A DNA stretch of 64,000 bases from assembly GCF_040954645.1 (NCBI RefSeq), contig NC_092812.1:2046001-2110000 (forward strand), given 5' to 3'. A program made the position numbers and the translations under genes. Source of the DNA: Diabrotica undecimpunctata. Lineage: Eukaryota > Arthropoda > Insecta > Coleoptera > Chrysomelidae. The notes under the pieces were generated by a model. The model ran no database searches, was not told where the DNA came from, and saw nothing but the letters and a program-made list of their open reading frames with translations. This document shows, piece after piece, positions 33,670 to 46,180 of this stretch (position 1 is the stretch's first letter; the number at the start of each line of letters is the position of its first letter).

Positions 33670-36570
33670 TTGTGTGGACGTCTGTCTAGTGCCGGATTTA
33701 TTTCATGGACCGCCGGGAGCTGTCATACTAAGGTTAAACACAGACAGGGCGGTTTGCGCCGCGTCTGCGCATATTCGGCTGCCGCGCGGCTTAAAATACA
33801 TTAGGCGATTTAACAGTGGCAGTAGTTTTGCCTTTGTATTCGGTGTTGTCAAATTTAGTCGAGTTTTGGACATAGAGTGGTATATTGATTTCTCTAGAAT
33901 CATCTAGTGAAAGTGAGGACGAGTGTTTTTCCTAATAAGTGCAAGTTTACTTCATATTAGATCAAAGAAGAAGAAGAAACGCAGGTATACTTTAAAAAAG
34001 ATGTATTAGATATAAAAACGGTAGGAGTTAATAGGGTAAAGGTAATTTTTAATACCTTAGAAATAGCCAATAGCTTAGTTAACTACGATATAATATTAAA
34101 AAACGATTTAATAGCATTTATACCAAAATTGTATACTAACAAAAAAGGAGTTGTCAGGATGGTAGATACTTTCTTTTCTGAAGAATATTTATTAACGGCT
34201 ATCAAATCAACCTTACAGGTAGCGAGTGTTTATCGTATGAAAAGGAAAATTATAGACTCTGATGGAAACGTAGTTTGGTAAACAGATAAATGATAATAGT
34301 AGAATTTTTAGGAAATGAAATTCCAAAATGTATACAAATAAATTTATGCAATTTCCATGTTGAACCTTACATAAAACCTGCTGTACAGTGTTTAAAATAT
34401 CTGAGATATGGCTACTCAGCTAGACAATGTAAATAAAAAAATGAGAGATGTCAAAAGTGTACAGATAGAAGTCATACAAAATAGGATTGTAAAGAAAAAA
34501 ATTGGTGTATTTATTGTAATATTAACGACCACCCCTCAATCTCACGTATTTGTCCTGTATATTCAAAGCAAAAGGGGATAAAACAAATTATGTCAGTTTA
34601 TAACATTTCTTTTAAAGAAGCCGAAAATATATAATCCATCATATGCGAAAGTGGCTACAAATAACCGATTCTCTATTTTAAACAATGATAACAATTTTTC
34701 AACTTTACCGAATACTTCTGGCGACAGTCCATCGTCTAATATTACTTTTAAAAAACCAAAACCAGCTTCTAAAGCCAATACTATTAAAACAATTAAACGA
34801 ACACACCCAACCTCTCCTACACCTGATATTATGCCTATAAAAAAATCATACGAACCTAGTCAAAAACCTAAACTCATTATACCTAACCCCTACAGAGAAG
34901 AATTTATGGACTATAAAGAGAAAACTATAATGTTAATTACTTTTTTTATACATAAATTTCAAAAAAAATTTCAATTAGCACCAAATACTCTCATGATATC
35001 TAATATCAGGGACTTTGTAGAAAGTGCCTTTGTTTCAAGTGATCCAAATGAGTATAGTAAATCAGATTCAAGTTAAAAACTATTTTACTGATTAAACTTA
35101 AAAAATGGCTAATAAACAAACAATTAAATACCAATTAGTAATTTTGCAGTGGAATAGTAGATCAATAACATCTAATAAAAAAATTTTTAAAATTACCATA
35201 ATAAAAACCATGTTGATATTATCATACTTTCCGAAACTTGGCTTAAGTCTAATAGTAATTTTAATACAAAGGGATATAATTTCATTAAAAGATGCCGTGA
35301 TGACAGATATGGCGGAGTTGGTATATTTATCTTACAAACAATTAACTATCAAGAAAGTGTAATAATCCAAAATTTTTCAAGAGGCATTGAAGTATGTGCA
35401 GTATTTATTGCAGATATAAATATTTCTTTCGTTTCAGTATACAAACCTTTAGACATAGCAGTCACAAAAAAAATTGGTTAAATTTATTGGAACAGTTTGA
35501 TATCTCTCGTACAATTTTTTGCGGCAATTTTAATGTACACCATTACAGGTAGGGCCCTATTCCGGAAGATCGCAGGGGAAAGGTTTTAACAGAAGCTTTA
35601 GATTTTTTGGAACTAATTACTTTAAATGGTGGATCGCCCACTAGAATTAATCCCAATGGTAATCACTCTACAGTTGATTTAACTCTTATCTCCCCTGTCT
35701 TGGTAGATTTGGTAAACTGGCCAGTATATCAAGACACTTTAGGTTCTGATTACTACCCTATTCAAATTCAGCTCCAAATTGCTCCCATATCTTTCGAAAT
35801 CAATCCCACAACCAAGTGAAATGACAGTCGTGCCAATTGGTCAGCCTTTCAAGCATTTATTAAAAATGAAATCAGTTCAAATCATGACAGTTATTTGAAT
35901 CTAAATGATTCAAATAACTGTCGAATAACAAAAAAATTATTTGAAGTTATATCTTCAGCAGCATCTGCATCCACGCCCGTTAAAAAACCTGTCATTCCTT
36001 CTGTCCCAAGGCCCTCTTGGTGGGACGAAGAATGTTCTGATATAGCTGAAAGTCGCTCCCACGCAATTATTCAGAAAACAAGGAAATATTACAAATTATC
36101 TGATCAAAATATTGCAGCAAAGGCTAAACTTATTTTTAAGTTAAAACAAAAAAAATAGTTGGATAACCTTTTTTAATCAACTCAATAGATCTACACTCCT
36201 TTCAAACATTTATATTAAAAGAAACTCCGTTGCACGAAGATTAAATCGAGGATGTTCTGAATCAGCTAGCCCCGCCTTCGTTTTCTAATGTCGATGTAGA
36301 TAATCAAAAAAAATTTCATTTTTATTCTACTTCAGATACTATGTCTAAAGCTTTTACCTATTCAGAGTTAATTTTGGCATTAAAACAAACCAGAAGCACG
36401 GCTCCCGGTTTGGATGGTTTAACATATAAAATTTTACACAATTTTCCAGTTTCAGCTAAATAAATAATTTTAAAAATTTTTAACAACTGGTGGGTAAAAC
36501 AAGATTATGCTAAGGATTTAAAAAATATTGTTATATGTTTAATAGAAAAACACCATCTAAAGATCCAAAT
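33670..36570 (+). mobile_element. Jockey-type LINE: 5' region, gag-like ORF1, partial ORF2
   Basis: A GC-rich 5' region (33690-33800) is followed by ORF1 pieces (33990-35076) with VDTFFSEEYLLTAIKS and three zinc-knuckle blocks near 34385-34560 (CLKYLRYGYSARQC, CQKCTDRSH, CIYCNINDHPSISRIC). ORF2 opens at 35105 with an endonuclease (LVILQWNSRSI, FCGNFNVHH), then TVDLTLISP, WWDEECSDI and the RT start SELILALKQTRSTAPGLDGL. It breaks off at 36570 against a PLE. Many stops; dead. Two ORFs with knuckles in ORF1 is the Jockey plan. Confidence 0.85.
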
Positions 36571-36852
36571 ACATCGGACACACATCTAGAAATCTAATAG
36601 GCAGACTAACAGAAATCACAAAAAAGTGACCTTAGAAATAATAAAAATACGTGTGCATTAATAGATCATGCAATTAATAAAAAGCATTCATTTAACTTCA
36701 ATGAAACTAATATATTAAGACGTGAAAACCAATTAAATAAAAGAGAATTCTTAGAAATGGTATGCATAAATAAATATCAATGCGTTAATAAAAAAACTGA
36801 TATTGATAAACTAAGAAATATCTATAATTACATTCTGTCTTACGAAAATTAA
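36570..36852 (+). pseudogene. PLE GIY-YIG endonuclease, C-terminal part
   Basis: YIGHTSRNLIGRLTEITKK opens the fragment at the YIG of the GIY-YIG motif. After one stop or shift it reads CALIDHAINKKHSFNFNETN, KREFLEMVCINKYQCVNKKT and IYNYILSYEN to a stop at 36850-36852. The family is a different PLE from those at 13475 and 62407. A hammerhead-like motif lies 385 bases downstream on the same strand. The stretch between (36853-37235) is noncoding. Confidence 0.75.
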
Positions 36853-37235
36853 TACTATAATTTTCTAATATTAGATTTTCTGACTATAAATACTATAATT
36901 TCAAAAAATTTAAATATTCATATTTGGCGCCACTTTGTACGATAACAATCAAGAGCTAGTTATCAATAACAAAAAATATAATAAACAGAAACGAGTGTAT
37001 TTCTGATGTAAATCAAACATCAATATAATAATCAATGTCATAATGAATTTATACAAAATTAAATAAAATTAAAATATTGTACTTACATAACTATATAATT
37101 TTAATAAGTTAAGTTTTAATGTTTTGTCAATTTAAAAATTTGATGGATTAACCTCATGTTGTAAGTTTTAATACTAGTTTTATACAATGTTATTTAATTC
37201 TAATTTCATTGTATTTACTGATACTATATTTTAGC

Positions 37236-37275
37236 ATATCCTGAAGAAGCAAATAAATTTTGCGAAAGCTTGATT
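37236..37275 (+). ncRNA. Hammerhead-ribozyme-like motif (PLE terminus)
   Basis: ATC before CTGAAGA; an extra A; a perfect 5-base-pair stem GCAAA/TTTGC with loop TAAAT; then GAAA, the self-complementary AGCT, T as cleavage base, and GAT, which pairs with the leading ATC. All helices differ in sequence from the 13 kb and 62 kb copies but keep pairing. Confidence 0.5.
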
Positions 37276-37368
37276 AAAGAACAAGGAGTTTCACTTTCCT
37301 CTATTAATGACTGCAACCTCAAAATAAAACTTTATTTTACATAACGTGTCAGTCAATAATACCTAACT

Positions 37369-37372
<4 letters not shown>

Positions 37373-37435
<63 letters not shown>
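37373..37435. repeat. (TA)n microsatellite, 63 bases
   Basis: Pure TA run between two PLE termini. Confidence 0.95.
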
Positions 37436-37438
<3 letters not shown>

Positions 37439-37604
37439 CTGCTTAAGTTTAAATTAAGTTAAATTAAATTAAATTAAATTCAATAAGATTTCTCAGGGTT
37501 CTTTACTACAAACAAAAATATTTTAATATAAGGTTGAATGCTTGAATAAATGAACTTTGATAAAATAAAGGCAGATATCGAGCACTTTTTTATTAATTAA
37601 ATCT

Positions 37605-37644
37605 TGCCCAAGTACTTTCGCTCCCTAGACAATCTTCAGGGGCA
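37605..37644 (-). ncRNA. Hammerhead-ribozyme-like motif, best helix I
   Basis: Minus strand: TGCCC, CTGAAGA, a weak helix II, CGAAA with the six-base palindrome AGTACT, T, then GGGCA, which pairs fully with the leading TGCCC. Helix II is eroded. Confidence 0.45.
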
Positions 37645-37652
37645 TTTCGTCA

Positions 37653-37936
37653 ATTTTGGGCTATCCAACAATTGCAGAATGTCATAAAAATAAAATTAAA
37701 CATAAAGTTGAACATAACACTACACTAAACAAGGACAAACAGTTTAAAATTATTAAAAAAAAGTCGAAGTTACATTCTGGTCGGCAACAGGAGAGAGATT
37801 GATTCATGAATGAGAATGAATTCTCTCTCCTATTGCCGACCAGAATGTATTTGTCCTTGTTTAGTATAGTATTATGTTCAACTTCATGTTTAATTTTATG
37901 TTTATGACATTGTACAATTGTTGGATAGCCCAAAAT
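37653..37936. repeat. Palindrome of about 110-base arms beside the PLE end
   Basis: ATTTTGGGCTATCCAACAAT on the left is inverted as ATTGTTGGATAGCCCAAAAT on the right, and the homology runs inward to GGTCGGCAA/TTGCCGACC. The left arm has an extra insertion of about 35 bases near 37740. The centre is 37800-37825. Confidence 0.75.
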
Positions 37937-37942
37937 TTATTT

Positions 37943-38440
37943 TTATCTTCTTCTTAAGGTGCCTGTCCGTTCCGAACGTTGGCGATCATTCTGGCTATGT
38001 TGACTTTGTTGGTTGCCATACGAAATAGCTGTGTTGAGGTTTTTCTATAACATGCTCTCAGGTTAGTAAGCCAGGATATTCTTCTTCGTCCTTGGGCCCT
38101 TTTTTCTTCAATTTTACCTTGCAAAATGCATTGAAGTAGCTCATATCTGCCTTGATTTCCCATTATATGTCCCAAGTACTGCAGCTTACGGCTCTTCACG
38201 ATGTTGACCAAATCCGCAGTTGTGTTCATCCGCAGTACTTCTTCGTTGGTGACTTTGTCTGTCTATGGTATCTTCATGATCCTTCTGTTTGACCATAGCT
38301 CAAAAGCCTGAAGTTTTGATAGAGTTTCCGCCTTCAATCTCCACGTTTCTACTCCGTACAGAAGCACTGAGTACACATAACATTTAAGGAGGCTTATTTT
38401 TGTTTCTAGGGTGAGGTCATAGCTCTTGAACACAGACTTT
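37943..38440 (-). mobile_element. (GAA)n-tailed LINE, 3' fragment
   Basis: Minus strand LINE tail: KVTNEEVL-like region, then SRKLQYLGHIMGNQGRYELL, QGRRRISWLTNLR and RMIANVRNG, followed by the shared 3' end that runs through GCCAACGTTCGGAACGGACA into GAAGAAG. 5' truncated inside the RT tail. Confidence 0.8.
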
Positions 38441-39202
38441 TATTTTATTATTATATAGAAATATAAAAATAAATATCGTGTACAATTTATTATCTATTCC
38501 TCAGAACAAAAGACAACTTAATTTTGTTATCTCCCTTTTAAACCAAGTTATTTAATTTACTGTAAAACTTGTTTTAATTAACTTTCTTAAAAAACAAACA
38601 AAATTTTATTATGTGCCAATTATCTGATTTGTGAATTCAATTCTTTTTAATCAATTACTTTATAATATGGGTTTAAAAAACATATATGCTACAAATATAA
38701 CGCTTATTTCACAAATAATTTGACTGACCTTTTTGATTTACTCTCTGCAATGTTTCCCGACGGACACTGTGGCTCTGCTTCCTCCTTCCAAAACTGTTAC
38801 ACAAAACAGCATTCGTTCAGATTCTCTCCAAAATTAGCCTCCGACTCATTTCAAAATAATAATAACGGCAATCTTTCAGCCGAATGGTTCTCCCCCCTCG
38901 ACTGGTTATCGCGTATAAACTTTATATAAATTTTATTCTTACTTACAGAGTTAGGAGTCTCTTCGGACACAAAGAGTTTGGGATTCTCAACCTGCTCTCG
39001 ATTCGCCTTGAACTGTTCTGCTATCACCACCTTAATTCACAAACAACAACTTATATATTTTTCTCAGTGTTCTGAAACTGGATTTCTTGTTCTGAATGGT
39101 AAAAATACAATGATTGAAATCTCCTGGTTCAATTTTCAAATCGACTGTCCTATTCTCCTACCCTCGTTCTTTCTAGTCAATCATACACATTTATTCAAGG
39201 AC
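38441..39202. other. Unassigned, possibly an LTR-like segment
   Basis: On the minus strand a TATAAAG box-like site lies near 38930, followed by a GC-richer leader. That would suit an LTR promoter, but I could not find TG...CA ends with a target duplication. No coding frame of interest. Confidence 0.3.
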
Positions 39203-41515
39203 TAATGCAGCTTACAAAAAAGCATAAAATATCGATAATAATGGGAGACCTCAATGCAGAAGTGGGAAAAGGCAGATCTGAGAATACCATTGGAGAACAT
39301 GGATTAGGTCAGCGAAATGAAACAGGCGATAGGCTGTTTCAATTTTTTCAAGAACAGGATATTACTATTATGAATACATGGTTCAAATTACCTGCGCGCA
39401 GACTATATACATGGAAATCGCCACAAGACAATGATAAAAATTGAGTCAGAAACCAAATAGATTATATCATGATCAACCAGATTAACCAGAGATACCAAAA
39501 TAGCATACATAGCGCAAAAACTTACCCCGGTGCAGATGTCCCTTCCGACCTCACCTTGCTCGTCGCCAAATTCAAAAACACGTTGAAAAGCATAAAAAGA
39601 AAGAAGAGAAAACAGAAATCAGTCATGAGCTTACTCAAGGATATAGAAACGAGACAGAAGATATCACAATGTGAGACGACAACACAAAAACAAAGAATGG
39701 AATAAATATAAAGAAATACAAAGACTAATAAGAAAAGCGATAGTGGAAGCAAAAGCACAGTGGCTTGTAGAAACTTGCGAAGAGATAGAAGATCTACAGA
39801 ATAAACATGATGATAGACTTCTCTATTATGATGATAGAAAAAGATTATAGAAAATTAAAGAAATATGTGGGATCAGAAACTCTAGGCAGTGTGGCACAAT
39901 AACAAGCACGGATGACAGAGTCCTGACCACAATAGAAGAAATAAGCGTTGAATGGCGAACATACATACAAAACCTATTCTCAGACGATAGAACAATAAAT
40001 ACTGATAGACAAACAAACATCGAAAATAACAACTTGCCCATTTTAACATTAGAAATAAAATTCGCCTTAAAAAATATGAAAACCGGAAAAGCCTCTGTAC
40101 CTGATTACGTTCATAGTGAAAGACTCTTCAACAGTATATACAAGACTGGTACAATTCCACAAGGTTGGTTAACGTCTACGTTTGTGCTTATACCCAATTT
40201 CGTGTATAACGACTTTCGATTAATAAGTCTTATGCCCCATATTCTGAAGCTATTTTTAAAAATTATCCGTAACAGAATTTACAAAAAATGCGAAGAACAT
40301 ATAGGTCCGGAACAATTTGGCTTTCGAAACGGTATGGGAACTCGAGGAGCTTTGTTCAGTTTCATTGTTCTCATGCAAAAGTGTCGGGATCAGTACAAAG
40401 ATGTTTGCTTGTGCTTTATAGATTATATAAAGGCTTTTGACAAAGTCAAACACGATCAGCTAATAGAATGCTTGCAAAAAAAAAGAACCTGATCTAAACG
40501 ACATTAATACAATACGTGAACTCTACTGGAACCAAAACGCCTCTGTCAGAACTAAAATGAGTCATACTAAAACCATAAAAATTCAAAGAGGAGTTAGACA
40601 AGGTTGTATACTATCACCATTATTATTCAACTTGTACTCAGAGGACATCTTTGCACATGCTCTAGATGAAGCACAAGAAGGAATAAAAGTCAATGGAAAA
40701 ATCGTGAACAATATCAGGTATGCCGATGATACAGTACTGATTGCTGGCAGTGAAGAAGAACTACAAATTCTGTTAACCAAAGTAGTGCGAGAAGGAGAAC
40801 TAGACAGCCTTAAGGTTAATGTAAAAGAAACCAAAACAATGGTAATTTCAAAAAAACACACACCAGTTATAAACATACTAGTCAACAACAATCTAGTTGA
40901 ACAATTGAAAAGGTTTAAGTATCTAGGCTGTTGGATACATGAAACCTTAGACCAAGAATAAGAGGTTAAATGTAGAATAGAACAGGCAATAAACAAAACA
41001 CCTTCTTAGAGATGCAACAGTTACTCAATACCCGTAATCTTGATTTGTCCCTACGATACCGCATGATAAAGTGTTATGTATATAGTGTGCTATTACACGG
41101 CGTGGAAGGTTGGACGTTAATAGTCAGCTCGTTACGACGTTTAGAGAGCTTTGAGATGTGGGTATTTCGTCGTATGCTAAAAATTCCATGGACCGACCGC
41201 GTTAGAAATGAAGAAGTTTTAAGGCGTATGAATACAGAACATTAACTCACAGAAATTGTCAAGAAGAGTAAAACGTCTTATCGTGGACACATATTTAGAC
41301 ACAACAGGTATAACTTTTTTCAGCTTATTATAGAAGGGAAAATAGAAGGCAGACGCGGCCCTTGTAGACGACAAATGACCTGGCTGCGCAACATCAAAGA
41401 TTGGACAGGATTAGACTTTCAAAGTTTAATAAGGAAAGCCCAAAATAGGGAAGATTTTGCAGAGGTCATCGCCAACCTTCGCTAAGAAGACGGCACCTAA
41501 AGAAGAAGAAGCAGA
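39203..41515 (+). mobile_element. (GAA)n-tailed LINE, endonuclease to 3' end, broken
   Basis: Starts inside the AP endonuclease (IIMGDLNAEVGKGRSENT, GLGQRNETGDRL, RRLYTWKSP). Then the connector, RT with FRLISLMPHILKLFLKI, QFGFRNGMGTRGAL, CFIDYIKAFDKVKH (motif A), RGVRQGCILSPLLF (motif B), NIRYADDTVLIAG (motif C), and the tail SFEMWVFRRMLKIPWTDRV to VIANLR near 41485 and GAAGAAGAAG. Frames change at 39444, 40492 and 40961. This is the fullest copy of the (GAA)n family here, 5' truncated. Confidence 0.85.
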
Positions 41516-42050
41516 AATCAAGCGTGTTTTACCCACTTGGGTTTTTCCCTAAATTAACAGAAGATAATACCGACTAACCTTTCTTTTGTGTCTACAGGCA
41601 AATACTTATTTGTAAAAGATAACGTCTAATTCATAGCATTACCTTTAAAGAGAAATAATATATAAACCATTCTCTATCAAACAATAATTTGAATTACTGA
41701 TTTAAAACCATGTATAAATATTTGTAAGATTTTAAAAAATATTTAATATTTTCTAAATAACCCCGAAATGTTTTTCCTATACAAATTGTTCTTATAGTGA
41801 AGTCGTTTTACCCTGTCGTATTTCGGATTAACGCCGGAAAAATAATTTATGACTCTAGTTACAGCCACTCTGTTATGATTTCCCTTTTCTACCTGCTTTG
41901 TGGTACCGAACCTCCTACTGGTCGGCTGTAGTACTTGAGGATAAATCAGCGCTACCAAAACATTTTTTTTTATAAATCGTGCAAAAACGTAAATTGAATG
42001 CTTTGTGCAGCTTGTGGAATTTACGAACGGACCTTGCAAAGAGTTTGCAA
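41516..42050. other. Noncoding flank of the IS630/Tc1 element
   Basis: AT-rich; a minus-strand frame at 41743-42039 resembles nothing. No inverted partner recognised. Confidence 0.35.
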
Positions 42051-43093
42051 AATGAGTGAGGAGGAATTAAGTAAGAAAAAAAAAGTTTGCATCCGAAAAC
42101 CCTCGACTTGCCACAAGGTATTAAAATCTTAATCAGAAATATCATTTATAACATGTACAAAGCAAAAGAACATGTTAAAAGAAAGACAGATTCAAAAAAT
42201 TAAGGACAGAGAACTTTGTGATATGGGTTTGACCAGTTTATCAAAAATATTAAAAGCTATGGGTTTTAGATACAAAAAAACCAATAATCGTAAAGAAAAT
42301 TCTTGACGAAACATCGATTTTTGCGAAAGGAAATAATACCAAATCATCCTGGCAAGATGATTCTACCAAATGCTATTCGAGTACTAGTACGAGTAATGGC
42401 AAAAGATATATTATATTGCATGCAGGAAATACGGAAGGTTTTATACCCAATGCTAGTCTTATATTTTCTTCGACAAAAAAAACTGATGATTACCACGGAA
42501 ATATGGACGCCGATATTTTTGGAACATTGGTTTGAGGAAAAATTATTAAAAAATCTGGAAAATCCGTCATTAATAGTCTTAGACAATGCTTTGTATCATA
42601 CCAGAGAGGAGGAAAAGTTTCCCACAAGCAGCTGAAAAAAAGAAGACTTAAGAAAGTGGCTGTCGGAGAAAAATATAGAACACGAACATCTAGTTTTAAA
42701 AGCTGAATTATTAAATAAGTAAAAAGAACACATTACTGAGAAAAAATTTGTCGTTGACCAAATGGCACTAAAATATGGTCATGAGGTCCTAAGACTACCA
42801 CCACATCACTGCGCCAGTACAATCAATTGAATTGGTGTGGGTCATCACTAAAAACTACTATGATAAACATGCATGTAAGACCACCGACGAAGCCAGCGTT
42901 TTACAACTCTGGCAAGATGCACTAAACCAAGTCAATGAGGAACAATGGCGGAAATGTATTGAGCATACTGAAAAAAAATTTTAGAGTCATATGAAATAGA
43001 ACAAGTTATTGATGAAGACCTTTAGTTATTCGTAATGATGAAGATTCAGATGAATCGGATAGCGAGTCAGATAGTGATGATACCTGTCCATAG
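42051..43093 (+). pseudogene. IS630/Tc1-type DDE transposase (DDE_3), broken
   Basis: Pieces in shifting frames: a basic N-terminus; DMGLTSLSKILKAMGFRYKK; then GKRYIILHAGNTEGFIPNAS; DYHGNMDADIF; NPSLIVLDNALYHT (second catalytic Asp); DLRKWLSEKNIEH; VVDQMALKYGHEVLRLPPHH; a block with SIELVWVITKNYYDK (catalytic Glu region), DALNQVNEEQWRKCIEHTEK, and an Asp/Ser-rich acidic end. The segment that should hold the first catalytic Asp is deleted near 42300. Mobility is lost. Confidence 0.8.
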
Positions 43094-43620
43094 ATTAAGA
43101 CGTAGATAGAAAAATTACCACAAAAGGGTACCATCCACCAAATAAGAAACAAAAAAAAATAAAACAAAAACCGCATGCAGGAGATAGCCGGAGGCACGCC
43201 GCACGACGCTCTTGATTGCAAGCACCAAAAAAATTAGATTAGCAAGTAAGGTAGATTAAGGACATGTCTGGACGAATGACTGGGTATTAGACGACGGATG
43301 AAAGGATTCGATGCTTGCTCGCCCTCGACTGCACTTGGTGCAGAAAAGGGAAAGCAAGTATCGACACACACAACCATCATTAGATCGCCGAACAATTGCT
43401 TTGAACGGAAGTGATAAAGCCAAATGGGCTAACCTACCACTTAAATGTAATTACACGGAAATCTCTCATTGCCTGACGGGGGATACCGCGAAATAGTCGA
43501 GACCTGGCTCCAATGACCAGGGGGCGGAGGAAAGCCGGGGCTGGTTGTACCGCAGGAGGACAACCAACCTCGGGGCGTTTGGGAAGGTGTCTGTGGAAAG
43601 AAGGAATAAGTCTTTGTTTT
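43094..43620. other. GC-richer noncoding segment, unassigned
   Basis: Between 43170 and 43600 the composition rises (CGGAGGCACGCCGCACGACG, ACCTCGGGGCG). No long frame matches a family. A GGATTCGATGC string near 43304 resembles a polymerase III B box, but no convincing A box or tail was found. Perhaps a SINE or a LINE untranslated region. Confidence 0.3.
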
Positions 43621-44971
43621 ATATAGATATATATATTTTTATAGATATATTTATAAAATATATTAAAATAAAAATATAATACAAAATTTTGAATACCCAG
43701 TATTAACATTGGCAAATTTTTTTATGCTTAAATAAAAATAGAGTTTAGTACACCCTGAAAAAGAATTTTTGTTTTTTTAGCATAAATATTAACCACCATA
43801 TTAATTTTTGAAGTTGCATGTGTAATATGAAAAATTTTTCAAAAACTTTAAATATCTCAAAAACGGTTATTTTTTCGAGAATGGTATCTTAATAAAAATC
43901 GATCCAGTTTTTTACGTAGATTCTAAAAAAATGACAAAAAGCAGAGTTTCTCTTTAAAATAAGAAACCTAATGGCGACTTCCGGTACAACCGGAAGTGCT
44001 AGAAGAATGCAAATATTTAAGAAATGAAGAATGCTTTGCATAACCCATTATTCCAAGTTTGTAGAAACCAGTGACGGCCAGAATTTTAAAAACTTTTAAC
44101 CAACATGTTGCGTGAATGACCCTGTATATTTTATACTCAATGTTTATCAATTTACATTATGATATTCAATTTTTATAAAACATAAGACAAAGTTATTTTA
44201 TTAAAAAAATCCATAATGTCGTATTATCAAATTAAGAAAACCGTACATTTTTAATTTGAGAACCGCTGACTACCTAAGGCAAATCTGAAAAGACACTTTT
44301 ATTACTTATGCGATAGGCTTAAACGATCCTACTATAAAAACTATTCACTATTGAAGTCTACTCTTCTCCGAAAACACTTCCTTATTATAAATCATTATAT
44401 TTACAAATTTTTAACTTATACAGGGTCTTGAATATTTATAATCTTATGGTATTTTGCATACAAAAATTTATTTTATTCTTGATCTATTTTAGAATCATAA
44501 CAAATCCCCGCCTTTGCAAACGATAAAAGTTTTTCGCATACGCAACTGATTTTTATTGGGGCAGAATAATCTCCCTGTATAATACCTTTTCTTAATTTAT
44601 TTTATTTTATGTCTTTTGCTTCCATTACTCATCATATTTTGTATACATCGTGAATGTTGTACACTCCTCTGATCTTTTCATAGAAAAAATTTCACCCTGT
44701 ATACGATTTTTGAAAAGTCTAATTAAAATTTTACAAGTTAGACAAAAAGGTAATTTTTTAGATCTTAATTTTACCTGCATTTTTATGTACCGTTTGTAAT
44801 AAATGAAATATTTTACAAGTATTGCTTTCAGATTGTCCAAACCAACCAACAAATCGTATATCTTAATATGCTCTATTTAGCAGCAGCGTTAAATTTTATG
44901 CCATCTTGTTTCTTTCACAAAGAGAGAAAAGAATAATTAATCTTATTATATGTTTATATGTTGTATTTTAG
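43621..44971. other. AT-rich intron end with mariner-type terminal motifs
   Basis: CACCCTG or CCCTGTATA strings, the usual outer ends of insect mariners, occur near 43749, 44114, 44573 and 44692, and an inverted CAGGG at 44421. A 157-base unit 44421-44577 is bounded by TA + CAGGG...CCCTG + TA and could be a small MITE, but its inverted match is only five bases. No genes. Confidence 0.35.
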
Positions 44972-45267
44972 GTTATGTGGATACTATGAGCAAAAAAGGA
45001 AGATCCCAATATACTATCAAGTTAAAATTCGAAACTAAACGCTTTCGATCTGTACTTTATGGTTATGTATTAAAAGGCGACACATCTATTGAAGGGAGCT
45101 TAACAAACGACTACCAATTTGCTCATACAAAGAAACAGAGGGTATCATTTAATTTCGGTTTGGGAGATAAATCCCACAAGAAAAATATAGAAATATATTC
45201 ATCATTTTTAAGTATACTTTCTAGTGCTTATCCAAATATGAACTTGGATGCTAATGCTACGTTCCAT
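44972..45267 (+). CDS. apolpp: Apolipophorin-like lipid transfer protein, internal exon 4
   Basis: Acceptor TTGTATTTTAG, donor CAT|GTAAGT at 45268. The first two bases complete a Gly codon with exon 3, and the exon ends in phase 0. Product: YVDTMSKKGRSQYTIKLKF, RFRSVLYGYVLKGDTSIEGS, TKKQRVSFNFGLGDKS and PNMNLDANATFH. This is the repetitive amphipathic beta-strand region that follows the open-sheet domain and should contact lipid. No stop. A 17.1 kb intron precedes it and a 12.5 kb intron follows. Confidence 0.85.
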
Positions 45268-46180
45268 GTAAGTAAAGTTTTGCTAAACATATCTCATTTA
45301 TTGTTATTACCAAAAAATAGTTAGTTTTGTCATGCGCAGGTATCTACAAATTTAAACCCAGAGACCAGACAAGACGTATAAGCTATTTTAATACTTTAAT
45401 TAAAGTTTTCTTTATGTTCATATTGTTGCTCTTAAACTTTGAGGTTCTTCTGGTGAATATAAGCAATTTGGGTGGACAAATAGTCTGCTTCTGTTTTGAA
45501 ATAAAGCTCATTTGGATTCTTAAGATCAGAATTACGTCGTCAGACTAACAAAGGATTTTAATTTTTTGTCTGCCCAGCTTGTACCTTGTTTATCCTTTTT
45601 TTTATTTCTTCTATGATAATTACTATTTAAATGGAAATAAGCCACAATTAAAGGTTAAAGTAACTTTATTACCGTTTCAATTACCACTTCTGAAATCATT
45701 CTCAAAATATACACATTAGTAAATTAAACAAATTTTGTTTTTTTATTACTTGGTGAAAAATTCTTCTAACAATTAAATTTTATCTGACTCATTTATATTG
45801 ACAATTCAGACATACATTATACATTTGAAAGTAGACGACTTTAAAATGATATTGCCAATATTGTTGAGTTGCATTCCTGGGACGACTTTACTTGTAAGAT
45901 AGTTCATTCGATTACATGAAATTAACTTTAACTTGAGAATATCTGTCAGAAAAAATCGTAGCATATAATTCTTTAAAAAGACAAACATATGCCATGATGA
46001 CAGAAAAAATCTCCTGTTAGTGATTCCATAGTAAATAATAAGGGAAAAATCAGGAAAAAAACCTCATAATACTATCCCAACATGGTAAGAATTTCGTCGT
46101 GCATTTAGTTTACTTTCAACACCAAATTCTGATTTTATGTTTGTTATTTAAAAAAACATAAATGATGTATCCTCTATATG
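45268..46180. other. Intron DNA with a PLE-type terminal repeat
   Basis: The only recognised piece is at 45632-45745: the inverse of the terminal motif at 52265-52345 (AATAAGCCACAATTAAAGGTT and TACCGTTTCAATTACCACTT). Its hairpin is partly eroded. The rest has no supported feature. Confidence 0.45.

Noticed and set aside
33690..33800. GC-rich block considered as a host CpG-type promoter
   Set aside because: It directly precedes the gag-like ORF1 of a Jockey LINE and fits its 5' untranslated region better; no host gene starts here.
41743..42039. 98-codon minus-strand frame beside the IS630/Tc1 transposase
   Set aside because: No recognisable domain, no start or splice context, and it lies in transposon flank.
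43170..43600. Possible tRNA-derived SINE with a B-box-like GGATTCGATGC
   Set aside because: No convincing A box, tail or target duplication was found.
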